Shown: piece after piece, positions 6,951 through 13,473 of the stretch
Numbering within the stretch: position 1 is the first letter of the stretch
Layout: each line of letters opens with the position of its first letter
Source of the DNA: Scatosoma sp045656625
GTDB taxonomy: Bacteria > Bacillota > Clostridia > Christensenellales > Borkfalkiaceae
NCBI GenBank assembly: GCA_045656625.1
Contig: JAZORL010000157.1
Span: forward strand, 1 to 13,511
DNA: 13,511 nucleotides
Reading direction: 5' to 3'
Made by a program: the position numbers and the translations under genes
Notes under the pieces: generated by a model
Seen by the model: only the letters and a program-made list of their open reading frames with translations
What the model was told of the DNA's origin: nothing
The model's database searches: none

Positions 6951-7526
6951 TCAATCTTCGGGCATCTTTTTCAAAACGATTGCATAAGGAATGGTAAGTA
7001 AACCAACAATAATAATCGGCCAATAGCATTCCGTTTTATAGCCGAAATTGCCATAATCTTCCATTTGTTCACGAGTTATAGAACCGTCCATTTCCACGCC
7101 CTTCCAGAAATTATCGTTCGTCTTATCGGTTAAGTGTAAACCTTGAATGAGCATGAAAATGGTGATAGCGATTGCAATAAGAAGAATTCTCTTGTAAATC
7201 ACGATACGTTCTTCAGGGCTCTTGAAAAGAAGTGCGTATACAAAGTAAGCGATTGCGCCTAATGCCCCAATCAGTGCGGCAAGATCTAAAAGTGCATACG
7301 TTTTATAAACACCGGTAAAATCGCTTATATGTTCAATCATTTTGAATACGTTCATATTCGTTTGAGAACCAAACCCAGATGCGCCAGCAAGCGCAATGGC
7401 TGCTTCCGTATCTTCCGTCATTCTAAATACGTGGAAGGTCAACGCCAAAAAACTAAAAAGTGCGATTGCGCCAGCGAAGATAGCAAGAAGGAGTTCTTTC
7501 TTCTTCATATTTTGTAAGTTGTTCAT
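6951..7526 (-). CDS. uncharacterised membrane protein with four predicted helices
   Basis: A 191-residue protein of unknown function. Hydrophobic segments lie at about 12-32, 78-100, 110-131 and 167-186. Lysine/arginine clusters at the N-terminus (MKKK), between helices 2 and 3 (KSPEERIVIYKR) and at the C-terminus (LKKMPED) place both ends in the cytoplasm by the positive-inside rule. That leaves two sizable outside loops (33-77 and 132-166). No catalytic or metal-binding motif was found. The ATG at 7526 is preceded by AGGAG at 7-nt spacing; a second ATG at 7508 lacks one. The gene follows hydA by 71 bp on the same strand, and no promoter is visible in that gap, so it may be read from the hydrogenase promoter through the intervening hairpin. 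A hydrogenase role is not shown. Confidence 0.85.
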   Translation of the reverse strand: MNNLQNMKKKELLLAIFAGAIALFSFLALTFHVFRMTEDTEAAIALAGASGFGSQTNMNVFKMIEHISDFTGVYKTYALLDLAALIGALGAIAYFVYALLFKSPEERIVIYKRILLIAIAITIFMLIQGLHLTDKTNDNFWKGVEMDGSITREQMEDYGNFGYKTECYWPIIIVGLLTIPYAIVLKKMPED

Positions 7527-7554
7527 TCGTTTTCTCCTGTGTGATTTTATTTCA

Positions 7555-7591
7555 ACGCGTACCTGCCCCCGTCAAAAGGGTAGGTACGCGT
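7555..7591 (+). terminator. strong hairpin with T-tract on the plus strand only
   Basis: ACGCGTACCTGCCC (7555-7568) pairs with GGGTAGGTACGCGT (7578-7591) over 14 positions, with one G-U pair and a 9-nt loop. On the plus strand it is followed by ACTTTTTT, a typical intrinsic terminator. On the minus strand, where hydA ends at 7598, the stem is followed by TGAAATAAAA and not by a T-run. It may thus be a poor terminator, a 3'-end stabiliser or a partial-readthrough element for the hydrogenase transcript. Confidence 0.75.
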
Positions 7592-7597
7592 ACTTTT

Positions 7598-9364
7598 TTA
7601 GTCCTTAAATCTTTCCTTTGCCGCATAGCTCGTATGCAACAATTCGTGCGATTTGTGGGAGTTCGGTTCGCCCAAATATTGCTCGTAGAGGGCAATGATT
7701 TGCGGATTTTTATGCGAAGCGCGTAAGGACTTGGATTCGTCTTCTTGGTAAAGCGCCGCCGCGCGTTTTGCTTTGAACGTATCCAAAATGTCGCTGCCTT
7801 CGTTGGGCAAGAAGCAGGGTTTTACGAACGGCTGACCGCCACCTGCGATACAACCACCAGGGCAACCCATAATTTCGATGAAATGATATTCGCTCTTGCC
7901 GTCGCGGATTTCGTCAAGCAAGACTTTCGCATTCTTCATACCGTGCGCCACAGCCACCTTGATTTCCTTGCCGCCAAGCGTGTAGCTTGCCGTTTTGATG
8001 CCTTCAAAGCCGCGCACTTCTTGGAGTTCCGCTTTGCCGAGTTCTTCACCCGTAAGCTTATACGCCGCCGTACGAAGCGCTGCTTCCATAACGCCGCCCG
8101 TCGTACCGAAGATAACGCCTGCGCCCGTGTAATCGCCAACGATATCGTTATCGAATTCCGCATCGGGAAGTTTGACAAAGTTGATGCCCGAACGCTTGAT
8201 GAGTTTTGCAAGCTCTCTCGTGGTGAGCACTGCATCTACGTCTTTGAGTCCGTTTACGGAAAGCTCGGGACGTTCCTTTTCCGATTTTTTCGCCGTACAA
8301 GGCATAATCGAAACAACGAACATATCTTTCGGGTCGATTCCGTTCTTTTCGCAATAGTAGCTCTTCAAAATCGCGCCGAACATTTGGTGAGGGGATTTGC
8401 AGGAAGACAAGTGGGGCAAAAGATCGCCGTAGTTGTATTCCGCATAGTTCACCCAACCAGGGGAGCAAGAGGTGATCATCGGCAATTTGCCGCCCTTTTG
8501 GATTCTATCCAAAAGCTCCGTTGCTTCTTCCATAATCGTAAGGTCGGCAGCAAAGTTGGTGTCGAACACCTTCTTAAAGCCAAGTCGCTTCAACGCGGCG
8601 ACCATTTTACCCGTCACAAGCGTACCGATAGGCATATCAAATTCTTCGCCGAGCGCCGCGCGTACCGCAGGTGCGGTTTGCACAACAACGTACTTCCCAG
8701 CCTTCATCGCTTCGTCGACCTTGTCGATTTCGGATACTTCCATAAGTGCGCCGGTAGGGCAAACGCTTACGCATTGTCCGCAAAGGATACAAGGGGAATT
8801 TGCGAAGCTTCTATCTTCCGCAGGAGCAACGATGGTGTTAAAACCACGTTTTTCAAACCCAAGAATACCAAGCCCGTGTGCATTTTTACATCTTGCAACG
8901 CATCTGCCGCAAAGTACGCACTTGGACGTGTCACGAACGATCGAGGGGGTAAGGCGGTCGATGGTCGTAGGCGTTTGTTCGCCCTCATACATATTATCGC
9001 GCGCACCCGTCACTTTTGCTACGTGCAAAAGCTCGCATTTGCCGTTTTTGTCGCATTGTTGACAGTTCTTGTTATGGTTAGAAAGGAGCAATTCGACGGA
9101 AGTTCTTCTTGCCGCCGTTGCTTTGGGCGAAGAAATGGTGATTTCCATACCTTCCGCAACAGGATACACACAGGACGCTACAAGTCCGCGTGCGCCCGTC
9201 GCTTCTACAAGACACACACGGCAGGAGCCTTTCGAGCATTCGCCGTGGTTGTAGGTGCAAAGGGAAGGGATCTCAAAGCCGCATTCTTTCGCCGCTTCGA
9301 GAATGGTCATACCGGCTTCAACTTCAAAAGGGATACCTTCAATTTTAATATTCACTTTAGACAT
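7598..9364 (-). CDS. hydA: [FeFe] hydrogenase catalytic subunit (HydA/HndD type)
   Basis: The catalytic subunit reduces protons to H2 with electrons from NAD(P)H and/or ferredoxin. Domains in its 588 residues: an N-terminal [2Fe-2S] domain (C36, C48, C51, C65); a His-ligated [4Fe-4S] segment (H97, C101, C104, C110); two ferredoxin clusters (C149/152/155/159 and C192/195/198/202); and the H-cluster domain, about 220-520. H-cluster motifs are L1 TSCSPGW (298-304), L2 MPCTAKKSE (354-362) and L3 EIMGCPGGCIAGGGQP (497-512, with C501 and C505). L1 has Ser where the textbook motif is TSCCPGW. The length fits HndD-like subunits lacking the extra C-terminal cluster of T. maritima HydA. AGGAGG precedes the ATG, and hydB ends 13 bp upstream. 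Maturation genes hydEFG are not in the window. Confidence 0.96.
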   Translation of the reverse strand: MSKVNIKIEGIPFEVEAGMTILEAAKECGFEIPSLCTYNHGECSKGSCRVCLVEATGARGLVASCVYPVAEGMEITISSPKATAARRTSVELLLSNHNKNCQQCDKNGKCELLHVAKVTGARDNMYEGEQTPTTIDRLTPSIVRDTSKCVLCGRCVARCKNAHGLGILGFEKRGFNTIVAPAEDRSFANSPCILCGQCVSVCPTGALMEVSEIDKVDEAMKAGKYVVVQTAPAVRAALGEEFDMPIGTLVTGKMVAALKRLGFKKVFDTNFAADLTIMEEATELLDRIQKGGKLPMITSCSPGWVNYAEYNYGDLLPHLSSCKSPHQMFGAILKSYYCEKNGIDPKDMFVVSIMPCTAKKSEKERPELSVNGLKDVDAVLTTRELAKLIKRSGINFVKLPDAEFDNDIVGDYTGAGVIFGTTGGVMEAALRTAAYKLTGEELGKAELQEVRGFEGIKTASYTLGGKEIKVAVAHGMKNAKVLLDEIRDGKSEYHFIEIMGCPGGCIAGGGQPFVKPCFLPNEGSDILDTFKAKRAAALYQEDESKSLRASHKNPQIIALYEQYLGEPNSHKSHELLHTSYAAKERFKD

Positions 9365-9377
9365 GGTACGCCTCCTC

Positions 9378-11261
9378 TTATTTTTTTACAATCGCTTTGA
9401 ACTTACACGAAGCGATACACATACCGCACTTGATGCACTTATCTTGATCGACTGCATACGCCGGCAATCTCTTCCCGGGCGCGATATAATCGGTCTTAAC
9501 AAATGCGTTCACGGGGCAAGCTTTCGCGCAAACACCGCAGCCGAAACACTTATCCGATTCGATTTGGTATTGCATCAAGTTCTTACAAATGTGTGCAGGG
9601 CATTTCTTGTCAACGATGTGCGCTACGTACTCGTCACGGAAGTGTTTAAGCGTGGAAAGTACGGGGTTGGGTGCGGTCTGACCGAGCCCGCAAAGGGAGT
9701 TGCTTCTTACGCTTTCCGCAAGATTTTCAAGCTCTGCCAAATCGTCCATCGTTGCTTTGCCGTCGGTGATTTTCGTAAGCAATTCAAGCATTCTCTTCGT
9801 ACCGATACGGCAAGGGGTACATTTACCGCACGATTCGTCGCAAATGAATTCCATATAGAATTTCGCAACGTCGACCATACAGTTGTCTTCGTCCATAACG
9901 ATTGCGCCGCCCGAACCCATCATCGAGCCTTTCGCAACGAGGTTGTCGAAATCGATAGGGGTATCGAGGTCTTCCGCTGTCAAGCAACCGCCCGAAGGGC
10001 CACCCGTTTGAATGGCTTTGAACTGTTTGCCGTCAGGGATACCGCCGCCGATGTCGTAAATAAGCTCGCGAAGGGTCGTACCCATGGGGATTTCTACCAA
10101 ACCTACGTTGTTGATTTTACCGCCGAGTGCGAATACCTTCGTGCCTTTGGATCTTTCCGTGCCGTGTTTCGAGAAGGAATCCTTGCCTTCACGCAAAATG
10201 TAGGGAACGCAAGCAAGCGATTCTACGTTGTTTACGATCGTGGGTTTGTCCCAAAGCCCTTTCACAGCAGGGAAGGGGGGACGGGTGCGAGGCATACCGC
10301 GTTGACCTTCAATCGAGTTCAAAAGCGCCGTTTCTTCACCGCATACGAATGCGCCTGCGCCCAAGCGAAGATGTACTCTAAACGAGAAATCCGTGCCCAA
10401 AATATTATCGCCAAGCAAGCCCAATTCTTCCGCTTGTTTGATGGCAAGGCGAAGTCTGTTTACGGCGATAGGGTACTCCGCGCGTACGTAGAAATAACCG
10501 TTTTGTGCGCCGATTGCATAGCCTGCAATCATCATACCTTCGATTACGGCAAGGGGGTTCCCTTCAAGAATCGAACGGTCCATGAACGCACCGGGGTCGC
10601 CTTCGTCACCATTACATACGACGTACTTTTCTCCGTCGGGCTGCGCATAAGCAAACTGCCACTTTCTACCGGTAGGGAAGCCGCCACCACCACGGCCGCG
10701 AAGCCCCGATTCAAGCACTTCGTTGATAACGTCCTGGCGGCTCATTTGCAATGCTCTTGCAAGGCCTTGGAATGCGCCTGCGCCGATGGCTTCTTCAATC
10801 TCTTCGGGATTGATGCTGCCACAACCGTGCAACGCAACACGCACTTGTTTTTTATAGAAATTGATATCTTCTTGTTTCGTCACTTTTTCCGCCGTGTTAG
10901 GATCGACGTAGAGCAAGCGGTCAATAACTTCGCCGCCCAAGATATCCTTTTCGAAGATTTCCGCTACGTCTTCAAGCTGTACCAAACGATAGAGGGTATC
11001 TTCGGGGTAAATCTTAATGAACGGGCCTTGCGAGCAGAAACCAAAGCAACCGACTTGGTTGACGGTCACTTTCTCTTGTAAGCCGTATTGTTCTACAAGC
11101 TTATTGCATTCCGCAGTAATTTCGTCCGCACGAGAGGAAAGACAGCCCGTACCGCCGCAAAGAACGATATGGCGTTTGCCGTCTGCGCCCGTGAATTTTC
11201 CGCTCAAGCAGGAGGCGCATTTTGCGCTGACTTGTTTTAAATCGTCAAAATTCTTAATCAT
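9378..11261 (-). CDS. hydB: NAD(P)H-binding flavoprotein subunit of trimeric [FeFe] hydrogenase (HydB/HndC, NuoF-like)
   Basis: This subunit binds FMN and NAD(P)H and is the presumed bifurcation site in HydABC enzymes. Its 627 residues contain a thioredoxin-like [2Fe-2S] domain (C35, C40, C72, C76), a NuoF-like FMN/NADH domain with GLRGRGGGGFPTGRKW (186-201) and YVVCNGDEGDPGAF (213-226), an SLBB-type region, and a [4Fe-4S] motif ESCGKCTPC (C478, C481, C484, with C524). Two C-terminal ferredoxin clusters follow (C572/575/578/582 and C609/612/615/619). The N-terminal fusion covers what Desulfovibrio encodes as separate HndB. Whether NAD or NADP is used cannot be told. The start overlaps the hydC stop by one base (TAATG), with GGAGG 10 nt upstream, so the two are translationally coupled. 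Confidence 0.96.
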   Translation of the reverse strand: MIKNFDDLKQVSAKCASCLSGKFTGADGKRHIVLCGGTGCLSSRADEITAECNKLVEQYGLQEKVTVNQVGCFGFCSQGPFIKIYPEDTLYRLVQLEDVAEIFEKDILGGEVIDRLLYVDPNTAEKVTKQEDINFYKKQVRVALHGCGSINPEEIEEAIGAGAFQGLARALQMSRQDVINEVLESGLRGRGGGGFPTGRKWQFAYAQPDGEKYVVCNGDEGDPGAFMDRSILEGNPLAVIEGMMIAGYAIGAQNGYFYVRAEYPIAVNRLRLAIKQAEELGLLGDNILGTDFSFRVHLRLGAGAFVCGEETALLNSIEGQRGMPRTRPPFPAVKGLWDKPTIVNNVESLACVPYILREGKDSFSKHGTERSKGTKVFALGGKINNVGLVEIPMGTTLRELIYDIGGGIPDGKQFKAIQTGGPSGGCLTAEDLDTPIDFDNLVAKGSMMGSGGAIVMDEDNCMVDVAKFYMEFICDESCGKCTPCRIGTKRMLELLTKITDGKATMDDLAELENLAESVRSNSLCGLGQTAPNPVLSTLKHFRDEYVAHIVDKKCPAHICKNLMQYQIESDKCFGCGVCAKACPVNAFVKTDYIAPGKRLPAYAVDQDKCIKCGMCIASCKFKAIVKK

Positions 11262-11749
11262 TAGTTATTCGCCTCCAACGCTTTATATTCTTCAATAACC
11301 TTCGGCACAGCATCTACGGTAAGCTTGGGATATACCTTGCCGTTGATGGTGACTGCAGGGGCAATACCGCACGCACCGATACAACGAAGTGCGTCAAGGG
11401 TAAAGAGTCCGTCAGCGGACGTTTCGCCCGGTTTGATCCCGATAAGCTCGGCAAACTTGTCCAAAATTTGCTGTGCGCCTTTTACGTAGCAAGCCGTACC
11501 TAAACAAACGCCGATAACGTATTTTCCTTTCGGGGTAAGCGAAAAGAAAGAGTAGAAGGTGACAACGCCGTAAATTTCGGCAACCGAAATCCCCGTCCTT
11601 TCCGATACGAGCTCTTGCACTTCAAGGGGAATATACCCGTATTCCTTTTGAATGTCGCTCAAAATCATCATAAGCGGAGTTTTTTCTTGGGCGTATCTGT
11701 CGCAAATCTCATTGATTTTTTGCACAGCCGCCGCTTGTAAATGAGCCAT
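11261..11749 (-). CDS. hydC: [2Fe-2S] thioredoxin-like subunit of trimeric [FeFe] hydrogenase (HydC/HndA, NuoE-like)
   Basis: A 162-residue NuoE-family subunit that carries one [2Fe-2S] cluster and passes electrons within the hydrogenase complex. An N-terminal helical part (1-70) includes the typical YGYIPLEVQELVSERTGIS and YGVVTFYSFF segments. It is followed by a thioredoxin-like domain with cluster ligands C82 and C87 in CLGTACYVKGA and C123 and C127 in LRCIGACGIAP. Length and motifs match HndA/HydC rather than the longer complex I NuoE. AGGAGG lies six bases before the ATG. It is the first gene of hydC-hydB-hydA, an order also known from Hnd-type and Thermotoga-type hydrogenase operons, and is driven by the consensus promoter at 11787-11815. 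Confidence 0.96.
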   Translation of the reverse strand: MAHLQAAAVQKINEICDRYAQEKTPLMMILSDIQKEYGYIPLEVQELVSERTGISVAEIYGVVTFYSFFSLTPKGKYVIGVCLGTACYVKGAQQILDKFAELIGIKPGETSADGLFTLDALRCIGACGIAPAVTINGKVYPKLTVDAVPKVIEEYKALEANN

Positions 11750-11786
11750 AATTGCCTCCTATGTATTTATTTTATCATACTCTATC

Positions 11787-11815
11787 ATTATACTATATTT
11801 ATATAGGGTTGTCAA
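11787..11815 (-). promoter_or_regulatory. perfect consensus sigma-A promoter of the hydrogenase operon
   Basis: On the minus strand TTGACA (11810-11815) and TATAAT (11787-11792) are separated by 17 bp. Transcription should start near 11780, giving a leader of about 30 nt before hydC. No Rex-type operator (TTGTTAA inverted repeat) was found over the promoter. Confidence 0.92.
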
Positions 11816-11822
11816 TATCTAA

Positions 11823-11848
11823 ATCGATATATATTTCTCGATATCGAT
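11823..11848. promoter_or_regulatory. inverted repeat, candidate operator in the hydC/acetyltransferase divergent region
   Basis: ATCGATAT (11823-11830) and ATATCGAT (11841-11848) form an 8-bp inverted repeat with a 10-bp gap. The right arm is also part of the perfect palindrome TCGATATCGA (11838-11847). It begins 8 bp upstream of the hydrogenase -35 element, where an activator or upstream-binding regulator would sit, and 30 bp upstream of the divergent promoter. No regulator family is recognised from it. Confidence 0.45.
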
Positions 11849-11877
11849 AAATTTTTTCCAATTTTATCCCTTGTTCC

Positions 11878-11906
11878 TTGTTTTTTTCAAAAAAGTATGC
11901 TATAAT
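11878..11906 (+). promoter_or_regulatory. extended -10 promoter placing the transcription start at the acetyltransferase ATG
   Basis: TATAAT (11901-11906) is preceded by TG-N (11898-11900), an extended -10 element. A TTGTTT -35 (11878-11883) lies 17 bp upstream. Only 6 nt separate the -10 from the ATG at 11913, so the usual start of RNA would coincide with the start codon. Confidence 0.8.
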
Positions 11907-11912
11907 ATTTTT

Positions 11913-12371
11913 ATGGATATCATTGTGAAAAAATTTGAAGAACTTGACGTAAACGAGTTGTATGAAATTATGCAAGCACGAGCAGCGGTGTTTGTGGTGG
12001 AGCAGGAGTGCGCCTATCAGGATTTGGACGGCGTGGATAAAGAGGCATACCACGTGTATCTTCGAGAAGATGGGCAAATGGTAGCGTATTTGCGGGTTTT
12101 GGATAAGGGGAAACGGTTGGACGAAGTATCCGTCGGGCGTGTGATTTCCTTAAAGCGAGGTTTAGGGCTTGGAAAGACGCTCATGCAGGTAGGCTTGCAA
12201 GTGGCAAAAGAAAAATTTGGCGCAAAGGTTGTAAAAGTGGGGGCGCAAGTACAAGCAAAGGGCTTTTACGAAAGTGTGGGATTTAGGCAAGTTTCGGAAG
12301 AATACGACGAGGACGGCATCCCCCATATTTATATGATTTATGAAGAAAACAACGGGGTATGTACGCGTTGA
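11913..12371 (+). CDS. ElaA-like GNAT family N-acetyltransferase
   Basis: A 152-residue acetyl-CoA-dependent acyltransferase; its substrate is unknown. It matches the ElaA branch of GNAT by the VFVVEQECAYQDLDGVD segment (27-42), the acetyl-CoA loop RGLGLGKTLM (82-91), the GAQVQAKGFYESVGF segment (110-124) and the YDEDGIPHIYM end (131-141). The ATG at 11913 fits the N-terminus of ElaA relatives. A reading from a TTG at 11871 would start upstream of the promoter -35 and is rejected. No Shine-Dalgarno sequence lies before the ATG, and the promoter implies little or no leader. The gene is divergent from the hydrogenase operon and ends 17 bp before a strong terminator, so it is monocistronic. Confidence 0.9.
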   Translation: MDIIVKKFEELDVNELYEIMQARAAVFVVEQECAYQDLDGVDKEAYHVYLREDGQMVAYLRVLDKGKRLDEVSVGRVISLKRGLGLGKTLMQVGLQVAKEKFGAKVVKVGAQVQAKGFYESVGFRQVSEEYDEDGIPHIYMIYEENNGVCTR

Positions 12372-12388
12372 AAGGATAATTACAAACT

Positions 12389-12417
12389 AAAAAACACGCC
12401 GATTGGGCGTGTTTTTT
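12389..12417. terminator. bidirectional intrinsic terminator
   Basis: AAAAAACACGCC (12389-12400) and GGCGTGTTTTTT (12406-12417) form a perfect 12-bp stem with loop GATTG. The T-run is part of the stem on both strands. It separates the acetyltransferase gene from the convergent TSCPD gene and can serve both. Confidence 0.93.
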
Positions 12418-12449
12418 CTATAAAGATATGTGGCTACTGATACAAGCGT

Positions 12450-12704
12450 TTAGCTGTTTTTAGCTGCCTTATATTCGCCGATTGCTTTTGCGAGCTGGTC
12501 GGGACAAGACGTATTGTTTCTGCAACGGATACCCGTAAGCAAGGATTCGATTTCATCGATATCTTTGCCTTCGACAAGCTTTGCAATCCCTTGCAGGTTG
12601 CCGCCGCAACCGCCGATAAAGCGTACGCTATGCAATTTATTTTCGCTGTCAACGTCAAAGACGATGGTTCGAGAGCAAGTGCCTTTCGTAGCATAAGTAA
12701 ACAT
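12450..12704 (-). CDS. stand-alone TSCPD domain protein (TIGR03905-like)
   Basis: An 84-residue protein named for its NNTSCPDQLAKAI segment (C-terminal third), with FIGGCGGNLQGIAKLVEG (29-46) and IRCRNNTSCPDQ (59-70) as the recognisable parts. The cysteines of GGCGGN, IRCR and TSCPD could bind a metal. The same domain ends class II and some other ribonucleotide reductases (NrdJ-type), but here it is alone; small stand-alone versions are common in Clostridia and have no firmly known role. A longer reading starting at 12818 would overlap the upstream gene; the ATG at 12704 is preceded by GAGGTG and gives the usual family length. It lies 56 bp after the DUF4364 gene on the same strand, with no clear promoter between, so cotranscription is likely. 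Confidence 0.9.
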   Translation of the reverse strand: MFTYATKGTCSRTIVFDVDSENKLHSVRFIGGCGGNLQGIAKLVEGKDIDEIESLLTGIRCRNNTSCPDQLAKAIGEYKAAKNS

Positions 12705-12760
12705 AATAATCACCTCATAAAATATAATCGCCCGAGGGCGTAAAGGGGAGATTAAAAAAA

Positions 12761-13288
12761 TCAATCCACCAAAGTTTCGTAAATAGCGGAATACAAATCG
12801 GAAGCCTTGCATTCCCAATTTTTATAAATGCGTTGCGCCGTTTTCTTGTCGGGGATTACGAATTTCAAATCGAGCATCGGTTGTCCGGGCGCAAGGATTT
12901 TTAAGAGTACCGTGTACGAGCCGTCTACGTTTTGGTAGTAGTCCGACTTGCATTCTTGACGATTGCGGAGCTTGCCGCTGTTGTTTTTCACGAAAGCGGA
13001 AATTTCATCGCGGATGCTTTTCGGGATATTGATATAAAAGCTGTTTAAGCTATCCCGACCGTCTTTCGTAATCGTATATAACGTTTCCTCTGCGGACGGG
13101 GACACACGGCAAATAAACCCGTCGTCCAAAAGTCGAGGCAAAAGCTCTACGCAATCCATATAGTTGAGCCAGGTGTTTCCAGCCGTACACATTTCCACGA
13201 TGGTACGCTCGGAAAGCGCCGTTTCCATCTTGTCGAAAACGAAAAGTAGGATCAGTTTATTGACGGACGTTTCGCCTTGTATTTGCAT
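12761..13288 (-). CDS. DUF4364 family winged-helix protein
   Basis: A 175-residue cytoplasmic protein of the DUF4364 family, found mainly in Clostridia and expected to be a DNA-binding regulator. The N-terminal 85 residues look like a winged helix: NKLILLFVFDKMETALSERT (10-29), a recognition-helix region around 38-58, and a wing in GFICRVSPSAEETLYTIT (57-74), followed by GRDSLNSFYINIPKSIRDEI (77-96). The C-terminal half is a beta-rich effector or dimer domain without recognised ligand residues. GAGGAG is 8 nt before the ATG, and the promoter at 13365-13393 fits this start. Target genes are unknown; the cotranscribed TSCPD gene and the divergent gene at 13474 are the nearest candidates. Confidence 0.88.
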   Translation of the reverse strand: MQIQGETSVNKLILLFVFDKMETALSERTIVEMCTAGNTWLNYMDCVELLPRLLDDGFICRVSPSAEETLYTITKDGRDSLNSFYINIPKSIRDEISAFVKNNSGKLRNRQECKSDYYQNVDGSYTVLLKILAPGQPMLDLKFVIPDKKTAQRIYKNWECKASDLYSAIYETLVD

Positions 13289-13364
13289 TCGTAAATCTCC
13301 TCTTCCTCAAATGTTGCGTCGCGCGCAAACGTAATTCTATAATTTCCAAAAATGAGTCGCATAC

Positions 13365-13393
13365 ATTATACACAATCTTTTGTAAAAAATCAA
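13365..13393 (-). promoter_or_regulatory. sigma-A promoter of the DUF4364/TSCPD transcript
   Basis: On the minus strand TTGATT (13388-13393) and TATAAT (13365-13370) are separated by 17 bp, leaving a leader of about 70 nt before the ATG at 13288. Confidence 0.8.
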
Positions 13394-13412
13394 GATGTTT
13401 TTCGAAAAAATA

Positions 13413-13442
13413 TTGCTTCTTTATGAAAAAATGTGTTATAAT
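13413..13442 (+). promoter_or_regulatory. extended -10 promoter of the right-edge gene
   Basis: TATAAT (13437-13442) is preceded by TG-N (13434-13436). A weak TTGCTT -35 (13413-13418) lies 18 bp upstream. The promoter is about 30 bp from the ATG at 13474 and back-to-back with the DUF4364 promoter. Confidence 0.75.
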
Positions 13443-13473
13443 AAGAAAAAAGACGAGCAAGAGGAGCGATTTT

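Noticed and set aside
7745..9400. Long open frame of about 550 codons on the plus strand opposite hydA
   Set aside because: It is antisense to an unambiguous hydrogenase gene, its translation is rich in R, H, F and C with no recognisable domain, and it has no suitable start context. It arises from the codon bias of the opposite strand.
9255..11081. Long open frame of about 600 codons on the plus strand opposite hydB
   Set aside because: It is antisense to a gene with intact NuoF and ferredoxin motifs, has a low-complexity composition and no family resemblance.
12729..12740. CGCCC-GA-GGGCG mini palindrome between the DUF4364 and TSCPD genes
   Set aside because: The loop is only two bases, or the stem four pairs with a tetraloop, and no T-run follows closely on the minus strand; too weak to call a terminator.
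12705..12818. N-terminal extension of the TSCPD gene
   Set aside because: The extra 38 residues overlap the DUF4364 gene end and the intergenic gap; a GAGGTG site supports the ATG at 12704.
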